Of a stretch of 64,000 nt of DNA, positions 9,020-19,700 are shown in pieces (the first letter of the stretch is position 1; each line of letters begins with the position of its first letter). Both the position numbers and the translations under genes were made by a program. The notes beneath the pieces are model-generated. The model was not told where the DNA came from, did no database searches, and saw nothing but the letters and a program-made list of their open reading frames with translations. Origin of the DNA: Blastococcus sp. HT6-4 (GTDB lineage Bacteria; Actinomycetota; Actinomycetes; Mycobacteriales; Geodermatophilaceae); the NCBI RefSeq assembly GCF_039679125.1, contig NZ_CP155551.1:3162001-3226000 (forward strand), written 5' to 3'.

Positions 9020-10012
9020 TCAGACGACGTTGTTCTCCTTGCCACCGGTGGTGGCGGGGACGTCCTCGACCGGGGCGACCTCGCCGACGGTGACCTCGGC
9101 CGGCTGCGCCGGGGTCTCCGGCAGCGGGGTGGCCTCGGCGGCCGGTGCGGCGGCGTCGGCGGCCGGCGCGGCAGCGTCGGCGGCCGGCGCGGCAGCGTCG
9201 GCGGCCGGCGCGGCAGCGGCGTCGGCACCACCGGTGAGCAGCTCGCGCTCCCAGTCGGCCAGCGGCTCACCGGCACCGACGGCGGGCTCGGCGCCGTCCT
9301 CGCGGCCGGCGTTGGCCTGCGCGGCCGAACGGGCCATGAGGCCCTCGGCGACGGCGTCGGCGATGACCCGGGTCAGCACGGTGATGCTGCGGATCGCGTC
9401 GTCGTTGCCCGGGATCTTGTAGTCGACCTCGTCCGGGTCGCAGTTGGTGTCGAGGATCGCGACGACCGGGATCTTGAGCTTGCGCGCCTCGCCGACGGCG
9501 ATGTGCTCCTTCTTGGTGTCCACGATCCAGATGGCGCTGGGCACCTTCTTCATGTCGCGGATACCGCCGAGGCTGCGCTCGAGCTTGCCCTTCTCGCGGC
9601 TGAGGACCAGCTGCTCCTTCTTGGAGAGGCTGACCAGCACGCCGGTCTGCTCCATGTCCTCGAGCTCCTTGAGCCGCTCGAGGCGCTTGAAGACGGTCTG
9701 GAAGTTGGTGAGCATGCCGCCCAGCCAGCGCTGGTTGACGTAGGGCATGCCGACCCGGGTGGCCTGCTCGGCCACGACCTCCTGCGCCTGGCGCTTGGTG
9801 CCGACGAACAGGATCGAGCCGCCGTGGGCCACGGTCTGCTTGACGAACTCGTAGGCGTTGTCGATGTACCCGAGCGTCTGCTGCAGGTCGATGATGTAGA
9901 TGCCGTTGCGCTCGGTGAAGATGAAGCGCTTCATCTTCGGGTTCCAGCGACGGGTCTGGTGCCCGAAGTGGACGCCGCTGTCGAGCAGCTGCTTCATGCT
10001 GACGACTGCCAT
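9020..10012 (-). CDS. rpsB: 30S ribosomal protein S2
   Basis: 330 residues from the ATG at 10012 ([20 protein letters not shown]); longer upstream starts are not needed. The S2 core is complete ([60 protein letters not shown]). After about residue 250 comes a long acidic Ala/Pro tail with AAAPAAD repeats, well beyond the usual S2 length but seen in some actinobacteria. It is divergent from the M23 peptidase gene. Confidence 0.98.
   Translation of the reverse strand: MAVVSMKQLLDSGVHFGHQTRRWNPKMKRFIFTERNGIYIIDLQQTLGYIDNAYEFVKQTVAHGGSILFVGTKRQAQEVVAEQATRVGMPYVNQRWLGGMLTNFQTVFKRLERLKELEDMEQTGVLVSLSKKEQLVLSREKGKLERSLGGIRDMKKVPSAIWIVDTKKEHIAVGEARKLKIPVVAILDTNCDPDEVDYKIPGNDDAIRSITVLTRVIADAVAEGLMARSAAQANAGREDGAEPAVGAGEPLADWERELLTGGADAAAAPAADAAAPAADAAAPAADAAAPAAEATPLPETPAQPAEVTVGEVAPVEDVPATTGGKENNVV
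9132..9215. repeat. 21-bp tandem repeat in the rpsB tail
   Basis: Three exact 21-bp units and one degenerate unit encode the alanine-proline-rich AAAPAAD repeats in the C-terminal tail of S2. They keep the frame, so copy number may vary between strains. Confidence 0.95.
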
Positions 10013-10310
10013 ATCGCAGCCTCTCTGCTTTCGCGCGCGGCCGAGGGCCGCGCGGATTCCGGTTGTCGCGGGCACCGGGTGGCGCCCGCCCTGGCGTCCT
10101 GCGGCACCACTCCCCCGGCGCTGGGCCGGGACCGAGGTGGCGACTGCCCCGCCGATCGGCGGGAGAAGGACGCGCGAAGTCGACCCGTCGGACGGGCCGC
10201 ACCGGACAGCATACGCGACGCTCGCTGCGGCTTTTCCCCAGCCAGCGGGCTCTTCCACACTTCCGGTCCGCCCCTCGCCCGGTCGCTCCTCCCCCGCTCA
10301 GGGTGGCCGC

Positions 10311-10841
10311 ATGAGGTCCGGGGTCGCAGTCGTGCTCGCAGTGGTCACCGTCGGTGTGCTGGCGCCGGCCGCGGCCACCGCGGAACCGGCTCCGCCGGCC
10401 GCGTCGCCGGTCGCAGCGCCGGCTGCCCGGGCCGCCTGGGTGGCGCCGCTGCCCGGGGAGCCGGTGGTCGGCCGGCCGTTCGAGCCGCCGCCGCACCCGT
10501 ACGGGCCCGGCCACCGTGGGGCCGACCTCGTCGGGGCGCCCGGCTCGCCCGTCCTCGCGGCCGGCGACGGCGTCGTCGTCTTCGCCGGGATGGTGGCCGG
10601 TCGGCCCGTGGTCAGCGTCGACCACGCCGGTGGCCTGCGGACGACGTACGAGCCGGTCGGCCCCGTCGTCGGCGCGGGCCAGGCGGTGGCCCGTGGCTCG
10701 CCGATCGGGGTGCTGGCGTCCGGGCACGACGGCTGCCCCGCCGCCGCGTGCCTGCACTGGGGGCTGCGCCGCGGCGAGGACTACCTCGATCCCCTGCTGC
10801 TCCTGCGTCCGCCGCGCCTCCGGCTGCTGCCCCTCGGATGA
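10311..10841 (+). CDS. Secreted M23-family peptidase (LytM-like)
   Basis: 176 residues from ATG 10311, with a signal peptide (VVLAVVTVGVLAPAAATA, likely cleaved near AEP). The M23 domain carries the zinc ligands His68 and Asp72 (HRGADL) and the HxH region as CLHWG (His149). The first His of that pair is Cys147 here, a change I recall from actinobacterial relatives. It probably cleaves peptidoglycan cross-bridges outside the membrane. Its place next to rpsB and whiG is conserved in actinobacteria. Activity is uncertain because of the altered ligand set. Confidence 0.88.
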   Translation: MRSGVAVVLAVVTVGVLAPAAATAEPAPPAASPVAAPAARAAWVAPLPGEPVVGRPFEPPPHPYGPGHRGADLVGAPGSPVLAAGDGVVVFAGMVAGRPVVSVDHAGGLRTTYEPVGPVVGAGQAVARGSPIGVLASGHDGCPAAACLHWGLRRGEDYLDPLLLLRPPRLRLLPLG

Positions 10842-10892
10842 ACGTGCGCGCCGACGGTTCCGCCCCCGGCAGGGCGGAGCGCACCGTCCGGG

Positions 10893-11471
10893 CTACCGGA
10901 CGACGAACGCCCCCTGCATCGCGAGCCACGCATTGAGCTCGGCGGCCTCGGCGCGCCCGACGGAGTCGGAGTCGATCGGGCCCTTGTTGAAAGCCGTCCC
11001 GGACAACACGCGACCGTCCCGCAGGACGACCCGGAGGCCCGTCTGGCGGAACGACCCGTAGGTCCGCGGAGGCTCGAAGCGGTCGACCTCGGACGCCGGG
11101 ACGCGATGCGTCCAGAGCGCTCTGCGGACGGTGACCCAGCCAGGTTCTACGAGGATCGCCGCCCAGTAGACACCGCACACCGCAACCGCCGTAGCGGTCA
11201 GAAGCACGGAGACGAAGACCGTGGCCGTCAGCGCGTCGTCGTAGACCTCGAACTCCGCACCTGGGCCCACCAACCCGATCACAGCGACGAACAGAGTCAG
11301 CGCCATGAGAAACCAGCGGCGTCCCACCCTGGTGTAGATCTGCCTGCTGCCGTCAGCGTTGGACCAGGCCGCCGCGGGACACGGCCCCTGGATGTTGCCA
11401 CCCGGAGGGCGACGTCCATCCGGGCGGCGGGACCGGCCAGCGAGGTGGAGGTGCCCATTCCGAGCTGACAT
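10893..11471 (-). CDS. Membrane protein with a PH-like cytoplasmic domain
   Basis: 192 residues from the ATG at 11471 (MSARNGHLHLAG); an ATG at 11513 is also possible. Two hydrophobic helices (WFLMALTLFVAVIGLVG and TVFVSVLLTATAVAVCGVYW) are followed by a beta-rich domain (VRRALWTHRVPASEVDRFE, TGLRVVLRDGRVLSGTAF). This layout resembles the bacterial PH-domain membrane proteins common in actinobacteria. The N-terminal 40 residues are basic and low-complexity. The role is unknown, and it sits in a small accessory patch between the M23 gene and whiG. Confidence 0.7.
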   Translation of the reverse strand: MSARNGHLHLAGRSRRPDGRRPPGGNIQGPCPAAAWSNADGSRQIYTRVGRRWFLMALTLFVAVIGLVGPGAEFEVYDDALTATVFVSVLLTATAVAVCGVYWAAILVEPGWVTVRRALWTHRVPASEVDRFEPPRTYGSFRQTGLRVVLRDGRVLSGTAFNKGPIDSDSVGRAEAAELNAWLAMQGAFVVR

Positions 11472-11585
11472 CCCGCCTCCTCTCCCGATCGCGTTCGTCA
11501 CCCGTCGCATCACTCATCGGCACAGCGGGCACCGCCATGAAGCCGAGTCCCATCCATCAGTTCGACGGAGTCGAGGCGAGGCGTC

Positions 11586-11663
11586 TGGGGGCTGCGCCGC
11601 GACGAGGACTACCTCGACCCGCTGGCGCTGCTGGCCCCGCCGCGGATCCGGCTACTGCCGTTC
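11586..11663 (+). pseudogene. Tail remnant of a second M23 peptidase gene
   Basis: The plus strand reads WGLRRDEDYLDPLALLAPPR then IRLLPF, matching the last 25 residues of the intact M23 peptidase ending at 10841 (WGLRRGEDYLDPLLLLRPPR). Nothing upstream continues the peptidase frame. It is therefore an orphan 3' end, diverged from the local copy, left by an insertion or recombination event between 10842 and 11585. Confidence 0.8.
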
Positions 11664-12246
11664 AGGCCCCGGGACCCACGGGTGCGGTCCAGGGACGAAG
11701 TTCGGCGTCGGAGGGCACGTACAACGGGTGCCTCGGCTCGCCCCCGGCTGTCGTGCCCAGGCAGAGCGGCTGGTCCAGAAGGGGCGCGACGACACGCGAC
11801 CTGGCATGGAATGCTCCTCCCGCACCCCAGGCGGCGATGGTCCTCGGCGCAGCGGCCGTGAAGAGCCGCAGGGCGTCGTCGTTCGCCGATCCGACCGGAT
11901 CCCCTGCCCGCCGCAGGACCTTCGGATCCGTGTGCCGCAGGGCGAAGATGTTCACGACCACGACCCCGGTCCTGCCCACGGTGCGGCTGTGGGCGATGCA
12001 GCGGTCCAGCGTCGGGCGGCGGCGCCGCTCGGTGTCACCCGTCGCGGGGTTGAGCAGGACCCACACGTCGGTGGTCGCGACGTCCGGGTGCCCCCACCAC
12101 CGACCGAATCCGTACCGGTAGCCCATGTCGGCCGAGTAGAGGTACCGCTCCGACAGTCCATCGGAAGACGTGCCCGCCCGATCCTCCAGGCCGTGCCGCT
12201 CCGCGAGCACGGCGAACACGTCGTCCACCAGCAGGACGGTATCCAC
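11662..12246 (-). CDS. DUF1643-family protein
   Basis: 194 residues matching the DUF1643 pattern as I know it: an N-terminal RYLYSADMGYRYGFGRWW, then VWVLLNPATGD, RRRPTLDRCIAHSR, VVVVNIFALRHTDPKVL, and NDDALRLF, ending with AWGAGG and RHPLYVPSDAE. The biochemical role of the family is not established; members are often found on mobile or accessory DNA. The stop abuts the M23 tail remnant. The 254 bp between this start and whiG show no supported gene. Confidence 0.8.
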   Translation of the reverse strand: MDTVLLVDDVFAVLAERHGLEDRAGTSSDGLSERYLYSADMGYRYGFGRWWGHPDVATTDVWVLLNPATGDTERRRRPTLDRCIAHSRTVGRTGVVVVNIFALRHTDPKVLRRAGDPVGSANDDALRLFTAAAPRTIAAWGAGGAFHARSRVVAPLLDQPLCLGTTAGGEPRHPLYVPSDAELRPWTAPVGPGA

Positions 12247-12500
12247 CGACGGACGCCGATCGGCGCGCGCCCGCTGCGATCAGGCCATGGGTTTGACGAA
12301 GCGCACGTCGGCCTGGCCGGTGAGAGCACGCCTCGGTGCGGCCGGTCCCCATGACACCCTGCCGCCGGTAGAGCCAGGTGTCGAGGTCGGCGTCCCATGT
12401 CTCGACCCGGGCCGTGCGGGTTACGCGGTGCTCGTGTCGCGATTCTGCGCCCCGGTCCACTCCTCGCGCGTTCCTCGCTGCGACACTCCCGGGCCCGTCG

Positions 12501-13301
12501 TCATGCGATGTCGGCGAGCTTGGTGCGCAGGTGGAGGACGGCCTTCGTGTGCAGCTGGCAGATCCGGCTCTCGGTCACCCCGAGGACGCGGCCGATGTCG
12601 GCGAGCGTGAGGCCCTCGAAGTAGTAGAGCGAGACGACGACCTTCTCCCGCTCGGGCAGCTGCTCGACGGCGCGGGCGAGGAGCTGGCGGGCCTCACCGT
12701 GCTCGGCCATGGCCTGCGGGTCGAGGGCGCTCGGGTCCCTGAGGGTGTCGCCCAGCCGCGGCGAACCGCCGTCGTCGTCGGTGAGCAGCTCGTCCAGGGC
12801 CACGACGTTGACCAGGGAGAGCTGGCCGAGGAACTTGCGGATGTCCTCGACGTCCATGTCCATGGCGTCGGCGACCTCTTCGTCGGTCGGCGTCCGGTGC
12901 AGCTTGCTCTCCAGCTCCGCCACCGTGCGCTCGAACGCGCGCGCCTTCACGCGGACCGAGCGGGGGATCCAGTCGGTGTTGCGCAGCTCGTCGATGATCG
13001 CCCCGCGGATGCGCGCCATCGCGTAGCTCTCGAACTTCACCTCGCGGGTGGGCTCGTAGCGGGTGATCGCGTCGATCAGCCCGAAGGTGCCGTAGGAGAT
13101 GAGGTCGGCCTGCTCCACGTGCGCGGGCAGGCCGCTGCCCACCCGGCCGGCGACGTACTTGACCAGCGGCGCGTAGTGCAGGATCAGCCGGTCCCGCAGC
13201 GCGGAGTCCCGGCCCGCGACGTAGCGGGACCACAGATCGGTCAGCAGGGCGTCGGCGTCCTCACCCGACTCGTCGATGCGGCGGATGGTTGCCTCAGACA
13301 C
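12501..13301 (-). CDS. whiG: FliA/WhiG-type RNA polymerase sigma factor
   Basis: 266 residues, a group 3 sigma factor lacking region 1. Region 2 holds the core-binding and -10 melting segment ([38 protein letters not shown]). Region 3 is [14 protein letters not shown] through [10 protein letters not shown]. Region 4 has the helix-turn-helix [20 protein letters not shown]. The order whiG, M23 peptidase, rpsB matches Streptomyces, where WhiG controls sporulation; in motile relatives the same sigma drives flagellar genes. Such sigmas are commonly held by an anti-sigma factor, which is not seen nearby. Confidence 0.92.
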   Translation of the reverse strand: MSEATIRRIDESGEDADALLTDLWSRYVAGRDSALRDRLILHYAPLVKYVAGRVGSGLPAHVEQADLISYGTFGLIDAITRYEPTREVKFESYAMARIRGAIIDELRNTDWIPRSVRVKARAFERTVAELESKLHRTPTDEEVADAMDMDVEDIRKFLGQLSLVNVVALDELLTDDDGGSPRLGDTLRDPSALDPQAMAEHGEARQLLARAVEQLPEREKVVVSLYYFEGLTLADIGRVLGVTESRICQLHTKAVLHLRTKLADIA

Positions 13302-13393
13302 GGTCGCGCTCCTCGGTCGTGCTGCGCGGGCACCGTCCGTGGTCCCGCGTGGTCATGACTGCCGCCGTCCAGCCCGCTCCCCGGCCGTCCGCC

Positions 13394-14332
13394 TCAGGCA
13401 CGGGGATGCGCCTGGGCATGGACCGCACGGAGCCGTTCGACCGTCACGTGCGTGTAGATCTGCGTCGTCGCGAGGCTAGCGTGGCCGAGCAACTCCTGGA
13501 CGGAGCGCAGGTCCGCGCCGCCCTCCAGCACGTGCGTCGCGGCGGAGTGCCGGAGGCCGTGCGGGCCGATGTCGGGCGCACCCGGGACGCCGGAGGTCGC
13601 GGCGTGCACCGTGCGGCGGGCCTCGCGGGCGTCCAGTCGCCGTCCGCGCAGCCCGAGCAGGAGGGCGGGGCCCGAGCCGGGTGCCGCCAGCGCGGGGCGG
13701 CCCCGGGTGAGCCAGGCGTCCAGCGCGCGCTCCGCCGGCAGCCCGTAGGGCACGCTGCGCTCCTTGTTGCCCTTGCCCAGCACCCGGAGCAGCCGGCGCC
13801 CCCGGTCGACGTCGTCGACGTCGAGGCCGACGAGCTCGCTCACCCGGATGCCGCTGGCGTACAGCAGCTCCAGGACGACGGCGTCGCGGAGCTGCACCGG
13901 CTCCTCGGCCCCGGCGGCGGTCTCCACCAGCGCCCGCGCCTGCTCGGGCGCGAGCACGTCGGGCAGGGTCGGGTGCGCCTTGGGGCTGACCAGCCGCTGG
14001 CCGACGTCCTCGGGCGTGAGCCCCGACCGGCGCAGCCAGGCGGTGAACGACCGGGCGGCCGAGGCGTGCCGGGCGGTGGTCGACCGGCTGTGCCCCCGCG
14101 TGCGGCCCTGCGCGAGCCAGCTGCGGAGGGTGGCGAGGTCCAGGTCGTGGGGCTGGCTTCCGCTGCGCCGGGCCAGGTGGTCCAGTAGCCGGGCGACGTC
14201 ACCGACGTAGCTGCGCACCGTGTTGGCGGAGAGGTCGCGCTGCCCGATCAGGTGCTCCTCGTAGCCGGCCAGCGCCTCGGCCAGCGCGGGCGGCAGCCCG
14301 GCGCGGACGTCGGCGGTACTGGTCGTGGCCAC
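13394..14332 (-). CDS. xerC: Tyrosine recombinase XerC
   Basis: 312 residues. The N-terminal SAM-like core-binding domain (about 1-110, [19 protein letters not shown]) is followed by the catalytic domain. Active-site residues: Arg in [10 protein letters not shown], Lys in [10 protein letters not shown], His/Arg in [10 protein letters not shown], His in [10 protein letters not shown], and the nucleophile Tyr in IYTHVT. It resolves chromosome dimers at dif. It lies between whiG and dprA as in other actinobacteria, so it is a housekeeping recombinase and not the island integrase. Confidence 0.95.
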   Translation of the reverse strand: MATTSTADVRAGLPPALAEALAGYEEHLIGQRDLSANTVRSYVGDVARLLDHLARRSGSQPHDLDLATLRSWLAQGRTRGHSRSTTARHASAARSFTAWLRRSGLTPEDVGQRLVSPKAHPTLPDVLAPEQARALVETAAGAEEPVQLRDAVVLELLYASGIRVSELVGLDVDDVDRGRRLLRVLGKGNKERSVPYGLPAERALDAWLTRGRPALAAPGSGPALLLGLRGRRLDAREARRTVHAATSGVPGAPDIGPHGLRHSAATHVLEGGADLRSVQELLGHASLATTQIYTHVTVERLRAVHAQAHPRA

Positions 14333-14363
14333 GAAACCACGGTCCGTCCGCGCCCGGCGCGGG

Positions 14364-15611
14364 TCAAGGCGCCGCGCCGGGGCGCTTCGGTGGTGGCGCG
14401 AGCCGCCAGCCGGTGCCGGTCCACTGCACGAGGTCGGCCAGCTCGAGCGACGGCAGCACCTTCAGCACGTCGAGGACATCGCACCCGGCGATGCTCGCCA
14501 GCCGCTCGGGGCCGACGCCGATGCGCACCGGGCAGGCATCGAGCACCCGCGCGGCGAGGTCGGAGAGGCCGTCGCGCGGGGATCCCGGCCGTTCGACGGG
14601 TGGGGCGAGGTCGGTGCCGATGCCGCCCGCCGCCTCGATGACGTGGGTCGCCGAGGTGACGAGCACGGCCCCTGCCTCCTCGTCGCGGAGCAGCTCGTGG
14701 CAGCCGACCGACAGCGCCGAGGTGACCGGCCCCGGCACCACCATCAGCGGCCGGCCGAGTCTCCGGGCACGCATGGCCGTCGCCTGCGCCCCCGAGCGGG
14801 CCGCGGCCTCCACGACCACCGTGCCGCGGGTCAGCGCGGCGATCAGCCGGTTGCGCACGAGGAACCGGTGCCGCAGGGGTGCGCAGCCGGGCGGCCATTC
14901 GCTCACCAACAGGCCCGACTCGGCGATCCGCGCGAACAGCGCACCGTGCGCCGCGGGGTAGACGCGGTCGACGCCGCAGGCGAGCACCGCGACCGTCGGC
15001 GCCTCCGCGGCGAGCGCTCCGCGGTGGGCGGCGGCGTCGATGCCGTAGGCCCCGCCGGAGACCACCGTCCAGCCGCGCTCGCCCAGCTGGTGGCCGAGCT
15101 CGGCGGCGACGTGCTCGCCGTACGCGGAGGAGGCGCGGGAGCCGACGACCGCGATCGAACGGTCGGTCACGACGTCCAGGCGGGCCGGGCCTCGGACCCA
15201 CAGCCCCAGCGGCGGCACCGGGGCCCGTGTGCGGTCGGACTGGTCCTTGTGCGAGAGCGGCTCCCCCGCCACGGCGACGGTGAGTGCGTGCAGCGGGTAG
15301 GCCGGCCACTCGTCGTCCTCGGGGACGACCAACCGGGCCTCGCAGCGCTCGGCGCGACGCAGGTCGGCCAGGCTGGCGTCCTCGTGCACCCGCGCGCCCA
15401 CCAGCGACCGGATCCGTTCGGGGGCTGTGCCGGCCCGCAGGCGGCGCACGGCCTCGACGGGCCCCACGTCCTCGACGTAGCGCCAGAGATCGACGGTGCC
15501 CGGCTCGACCGCCCGGCTGAGCCACGCCCGCGCCCGGCGCACCCCCGGATGCGCCGTCCCCGGAACGGCGGTGCCTGCCGCCGCCTCCTCGAGGTCCTCG
15601 TCGAGGCTCAT
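14364..15611 (-). CDS. dprA: DNA-processing protein DprA
   Basis: 415 residues from the ATG at 15611 ([13 protein letters not shown]). It has an N-terminal helical region and a Rossmann-like DprA core with [38 protein letters not shown] and [12 protein letters not shown]. The C-terminal winged domain ends at KRPGAAP. DprA loads RecA on single-stranded DNA during uptake. The start overlaps the stop of the comM fragment by 4 bp (ATGA), so it was translationally coupled to comM. Insertion into comM may therefore lower dprA expression unless a new promoter exists. Confidence 0.94.
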   Translation of the reverse strand: MSLDEDLEEAAAGTAVPGTAHPGVRRARAWLSRAVEPGTVDLWRYVEDVGPVEAVRRLRAGTAPERIRSLVGARVHEDASLADLRRAERCEARLVVPEDDEWPAYPLHALTVAVAGEPLSHKDQSDRTRAPVPPLGLWVRGPARLDVVTDRSIAVVGSRASSAYGEHVAAELGHQLGERGWTVVSGGAYGIDAAAHRGALAAEAPTVAVLACGVDRVYPAAHGALFARIAESGLLVSEWPPGCAPLRHRFLVRNRLIAALTRGTVVVEAAARSGAQATAMRARRLGRPLMVVPGPVTSALSVGCHELLRDEEAGAVLVTSATHVIEAAGGIGTDLAPPVERPGSPRDGLSDLAARVLDACPVRIGVGPERLASIAGCDVLDVLKVLPSLELADLVQWTGTGWRLAPPPKRPGAAP

Positions 15612-16219
15612 GCCGCACCCCGCTGCAGGCGCATGCCCAGGGCCTCGGCCACCTCGTCGGTGCCGGGCACGGTCCGTCCGGCCAGGTCTGCCAGCGTCCA
15701 CGCGACGCGGACCACCCGGTCGAAACCCCGGACCGAGAGCGAGCCGCGCTCCAGGGCCCGCTCGGCCAGCCGCAGCGACCCCCGCGGGACGGCGAACCGC
15801 TCGCGCAGCAGCCGACCGGGGACCTGGCTGTTCAGGCCGAGCCCGGTACCGGCCAGCCGCTCCCCCGCCGCCGCCCGTGCCCGGCGGACCCGCTCGGCGA
15901 CGACGGCCGTCGACTCCGGCTCACCGAGGCCGTCGAGCCAGGCGGCGCGGGTGACCGGCGGGAGGTCCACCCGGAGGTCGACGCGGTCGAGCAGCGGGCC
16001 GGAGAGCCGCGACTGGTAGCGCCGCCGCTCCAGCGGGCTGCAGGTGCAGGCCGTGTCGCCCGCGGCGCTCGCGCAGGGGCACGGGTTCGCCGCGAGGACC
16101 AGCTGCGCCCGGCAGGGGAAGGTGGCCGCCCCGGAGGCGCGCAGGATGGTGACCTGCCCGCGTTCGAGCGGCTGACGCAGCGTGTCGAGGACCGAACGCG
16201 GGAACTCCGGGGCCTCGTC
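15608..16219 (-). pseudogene. comM: comM (yifB) 3' fragment, interrupted by the island
   Basis: About 203 C-terminal codons of a Mg-chelatase-like AAA+ protein of roughly 500 residues. Preserved parts are APEFPRSVLDTLRQPLE, the arginine-finger segment LVLAANPCPCA, a four-Cys insertion (CPCASAAGDTACTC), SGPLLDRVDLRVDLPP and the C-terminal helical domain ending [10 protein letters not shown]. At 16219/16220 the frame leaves the family exactly at the Asp-Glu of the Walker B motif. Upstream codons derive from the island and the P-loop half is absent. ComM is a helicase aiding branch migration in transformation, so this allele should be inactive. Confidence 0.92.
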
Positions 16220-16239
16220 GTGAGATCGGTGAGTCCCCC
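16201..16239 (+). other. Left attachment-like site (comM junction, site 0)
   Basis: The left half (GGAACTCCGGGGCCTCGTC) is comM sequence coding DEAPEF on the minus strand; the right half (TGAGATCGGTGAGTCCCCC) belongs to the island. The same core, GAACTC-N-GCCTCGTCGTGAGA-N-GGTCCCC, recurs eight more times to the right in the same orientation. It is read as attL. Confidence 0.75.
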
Positions 16240-16379
16240 GGCTGTAGGCCGGGAGGCGGAGCTTCGCGTGGGCGGGGGTCTGGCCATTGCCGTGGTAGCG
16301 GGGAGGAGATGGTGGGCGTGTCGGCGCGGAAGTATTTACGGTGCCGAGGACGAGCGGGTCGGTCACAGGTGAGCGGGGG

Positions 16380-16721
16380 ATGGTCGTGGTGGAGAAGCGG
16401 CGGGTGGTCTCGGCGGTGCTGCCCAACGGGGTGCAGATCGGCGTGGAAGCGGTCGACGCCGGCGGGTCGCAGGACGTCTCCCGCGGCCGGGCCCTGGACC
16501 TCGGTGAGCTAGGGGCGGCGCTGGAGGGCATGGCGACCCTGGTCAAGGACGCGCTGGTGAAGGTGGCGCCGGACTCTGCGGAGGTGGAGTTCGGCATGGA
16601 CGTCAAGGTGGAGTCCGGCAAGCTGACCGCGCTGCTGGTCGGCGGGTCGGCCGGGGCCAGCCTGAAGATTACCCTCGGCTGGGGCGGGGACATCCGCGAC
16701 CAGAACCAGGACCGGGACTGA
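16380..16721 (+). CDS. Trypsin-co-occurring domain 1 (trypco1) protein
   Basis: 113 residues from ATG 16380 (MVVVEKRRVVSAVLPNG), which follows a G-rich ribosome site. The pattern fits the trypco1 domain: an N-terminal beta hairpin (VLPNGVQIGVEAVDAG), then LGELGAALEGMATLVKDALV, VEFGMDVKVESGKLTALLVG, and a final ASLKITLGWGGD. The family is known only from its linkage to trypsin-like proteases in conflict systems. The trypsin-STAND-TPR gene starts 31 bp downstream with its own GGAGG, so the two form an operon. Its role (possible protease regulator or substrate) is inference. Confidence 0.8.
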   Translation: MVVVEKRRVVSAVLPNGVQIGVEAVDAGGSQDVSRGRALDLGELGAALEGMATLVKDALVKVAPDSAEVEFGMDVKVESGKLTALLVGGSAGASLKITLGWGGDIRDQNQDRD

Positions 16722-16752
16722 AACAGAGACCGGCGCGCCCGCGGAGGCAACG

Positions 16753-19700
16753 GTGGCCCACAGGGATCTACCAAGCCTGGTGGCTGACTGTGCGGTGCGC
16801 ATCAACACCGCCGAGGACTTCGCCGGCTCCGGGGTCCTGGTCGCCCCCGGGCAGGTGCTGACCTGCGCCCATGTCCTCGCCGCGGCCGCGCAGGAAGGCG
16901 CCGCGATCAGCGTCGTCTACGGCGGCAGAACCTGGGCGGCCCAACTCAGGGCCATGCAGCCTGCCCCGCCGACTGGCGGGACCCTGCCGTCGCCCTACGG
17001 CTGGCCGGACCTGGCCTGGCTGGATGTGCCGGGCCTAACCGACCACCCCTGGGCCGAACTCGACACCGCCACCCCGGGGCGCGGGGAGGAGTTGGTCGGG
17101 TACGGATTCAGCGAGGCCTTCCAGGCCGGGGTGCCGGCCGGGCAGTGGGGCAGCTATCGGGTCGACGGCCCGGTCGACACCGGAGTCGGCCAGCGCTGGC
17201 AGCTCTCGGCCGCCCAGGCCGCCCCGGGCATGTCCGGCACCGGACTGATCAACCCCGCCACCGGCCGGCTCTTCGGCTTGCTCACCCGCACCCGTGACGC
17301 CGACACCGACGCCGGGGGCTGGGCCGTCCACGCCCACCCGGCACTCACCGCCCTGCCCGGCTTCAACGACCTGCTGGATCTTGCCCGTCCACACCCCTCT
17401 GCCTGGAAGGCACGGAGGCAGGCGTGGGAGGAAAACGCTGAAGATTGGCTGGCCGCCGCCGGGCTGCGCGACCTGCTCACCGCTCCTTACGAGCCGTTGC
17501 CCGACCGGCGCACTCCGGCCACCCTGCTGCTGCCCCGCCACGGCGTGGTGCCCTTCCACCCCGCCCGCCGGCCCGACCTCGACGACCTGCTCACCTGGTG
17601 CACCAACCCGGCCGCTCCGCAGGTGCGGCTGCTGACCGGCCCGGCCGGCACCGGCAAGACCCGACTGGCCGCCGAACTCGCACAGAGGGCCGCAGACGCC
17701 GGGTGGCTCACCGGATTTCTGGCGCCGAGCGATGACCCGGCGGCGGTCTGCGACCGCCTAGCCCGCCGCGCAGATTCCCTGCTCCTGGTCGTCGACTACG
17801 CCGAAACCCAGACCGACTTACCCGACCTGCTCGCCGCAGTCGCCGCCCTTGACGAGGACGTCGCGGGGGTGCGCGTGCTGCTGCTCGCCCGCGCCGCCGG
17901 GGACTGGTGGCGGGATTTACCCGCCAGCGGCGACGACCCCCACCGGACTGCCCAGGCATTGGTCGGAGCGCGCCCATTTGCTCTCAGCCAACTTGACGAG
18001 CTGGTTTCGGACCCCACCCCCGCTTACCAGGATGCTGCCGCGGCTCTTGCCAAGCGGCAGAACTTGACTTCCCCCGCCAAGCTGCCGCTTCTCGCTACCG
18101 CGGAGACATGGTCGTACCTGTCCGCGCACCTGGCCGCCCTCGACGCCGTGGGCACCCCCGACGAACCCGGCCGCCCCAATCCCGACGGTAGGCCCCGTTC
18201 CCCCGCCGACGTCCTGGACCACGTCCTCACCCGAGAACGCCGGCACTGGCGGCGCACCGCCACCATCGACCACCTCGCCCCCGTCGACGACACCATTCTG
18301 TCCCGCACCGTCGCCGCACTCACACTGCTGGGCGCCGGCACTGAGACCGATGCCTCCACCACGCTGGCCCGCGTACCCGACCTCGCAGGCGCCGAGGGAC
18401 ATAGGCGTGCGCTGGCCCGGTGGATGCGCCGCCACTACCCGCCTGATCGCAGCGACGACTGGCTCCGCGGACTGCAGCCGGACCTACTCGCGGAAAGCCA
18501 CATCACCACCGTGCTGGCCGCAGATCCGGATGTCGCGAGCAGCCTGTTGGGCGGGCTGCCCGAACCCCAAGCCCGCCGGGCGTTGACCGTGCTCACCCGC
18601 GCCGCCCGCTACCAACCGGCCGCCCACCAACTGCTGTGCACCGCGCTGCGCTCCGACCTGGCAAACCTCGGCCGGCCGGCGATCACCGTTGCCGGCGAGA
18701 CCGGCTCCCCGCTCGACCGAGTTCTCACCGACACCCTCGCCGAGCCGGACCTGGCCGTCGAGCCGGACCTGCTGATGCGCCTCGCCGCAGCGCTGCCCGA
18801 GCACACCATCGCGCTGCGTGAGGCCGCCATGGTGCTCACCGCCCGCAGGGTCCAGCACCTCCGCCGCAGTGGCCCGCAGGACGAACTCGCCGGATGGCTG
18901 AACAATCTGTCGATCCGGCTGGACCACGTCGGCCGCCGCGAGGACGCCCTGACCGCCATCGAGGAGGCCAGCGGCCTCTACCGGGCGCTGGCCGCCGCCC
19001 GGCCCGACGCCTTCACCCCCGCCCTCGCCACGGCGCTGAACAACCTGTCGAATCGGCTGGCCGGCCTGGGCCGGCGCGAGGACGCCCTGACCGCCGTCGA
19101 GGAGGCCGTGGCCCTGCACCGAGCGCTGGCCGCCGCCCGGCCCGACGCCTTCACCCCCGACCTGGCCATGTCGCTGAACAGTTTGTCGCTCTGGCTGGCC
19201 GGCCTGGGCCGACGCGAGGACGCCCTGGCCGCCGTCGAGGAGGCCAGCGGGCTCTACCGCACGCTGGCCGCCGACCGCCCCGACGCCTTCACCCCCGACC
19301 TGGCCACCTCGCTGACCAACGCGTCGAACCGGCTGGCCGACCTGGGCCGGCGCGAGGACGCCCTGGCCGCCATCGAGGAGGCCAGCGGCCTCTACCGCAC
19401 GCTGGCCGCCGACCGCCCCGATGCCTTCACCCCCCACCTGGCCACCTCGCTGAACAACGCGTCGCTCCGGCTGGCAGGCCTGGGCCGGCGCGAGGACGCC
19501 CTCACCGCCATCGAGGAGGCCAGCGGGCTCTACCGCACGTTGGCCGCCGACCGCCCCGACGCCTTCACCCCCGACCTGGCCATGTCGCTGAACAACCTGT
19601 CGAATCGGCTGGCAGGCCTGGGCCGGCGCGAGGACGCCCTCACCGCCATCGAGGAGGCCGTCGGCCTGCGCCGCACGCTGGCCGCCGCCCGGCCCAACGC

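Noticed and set aside
5920-10936. Long plus-strand frames across cdsA, frr, pyrH, tsf and rpsB
   Set aside because: They are shadows of well-recognised minus-strand genes and show no conserved motifs.
12247-12500. Possible gene between DUF1643 and whiG
   Set aside because: Open frames on both strands lack coding character; only a short plausible stretch on the minus strand (ETWDADLDTWLYRRQG) was seen and is not enough.
13394-14332. XerC as the island integrase
   Set aside because: It sits in the conserved whiG-dprA neighbourhood, has housekeeping XerC motifs, and lies outside the island.
15608-16774. Continuous open frame extending comM into the island
   Set aside because: Past 16219 the sequence no longer resembles ComM and runs antisense to the trypco1 gene; continuity is fortuitous.
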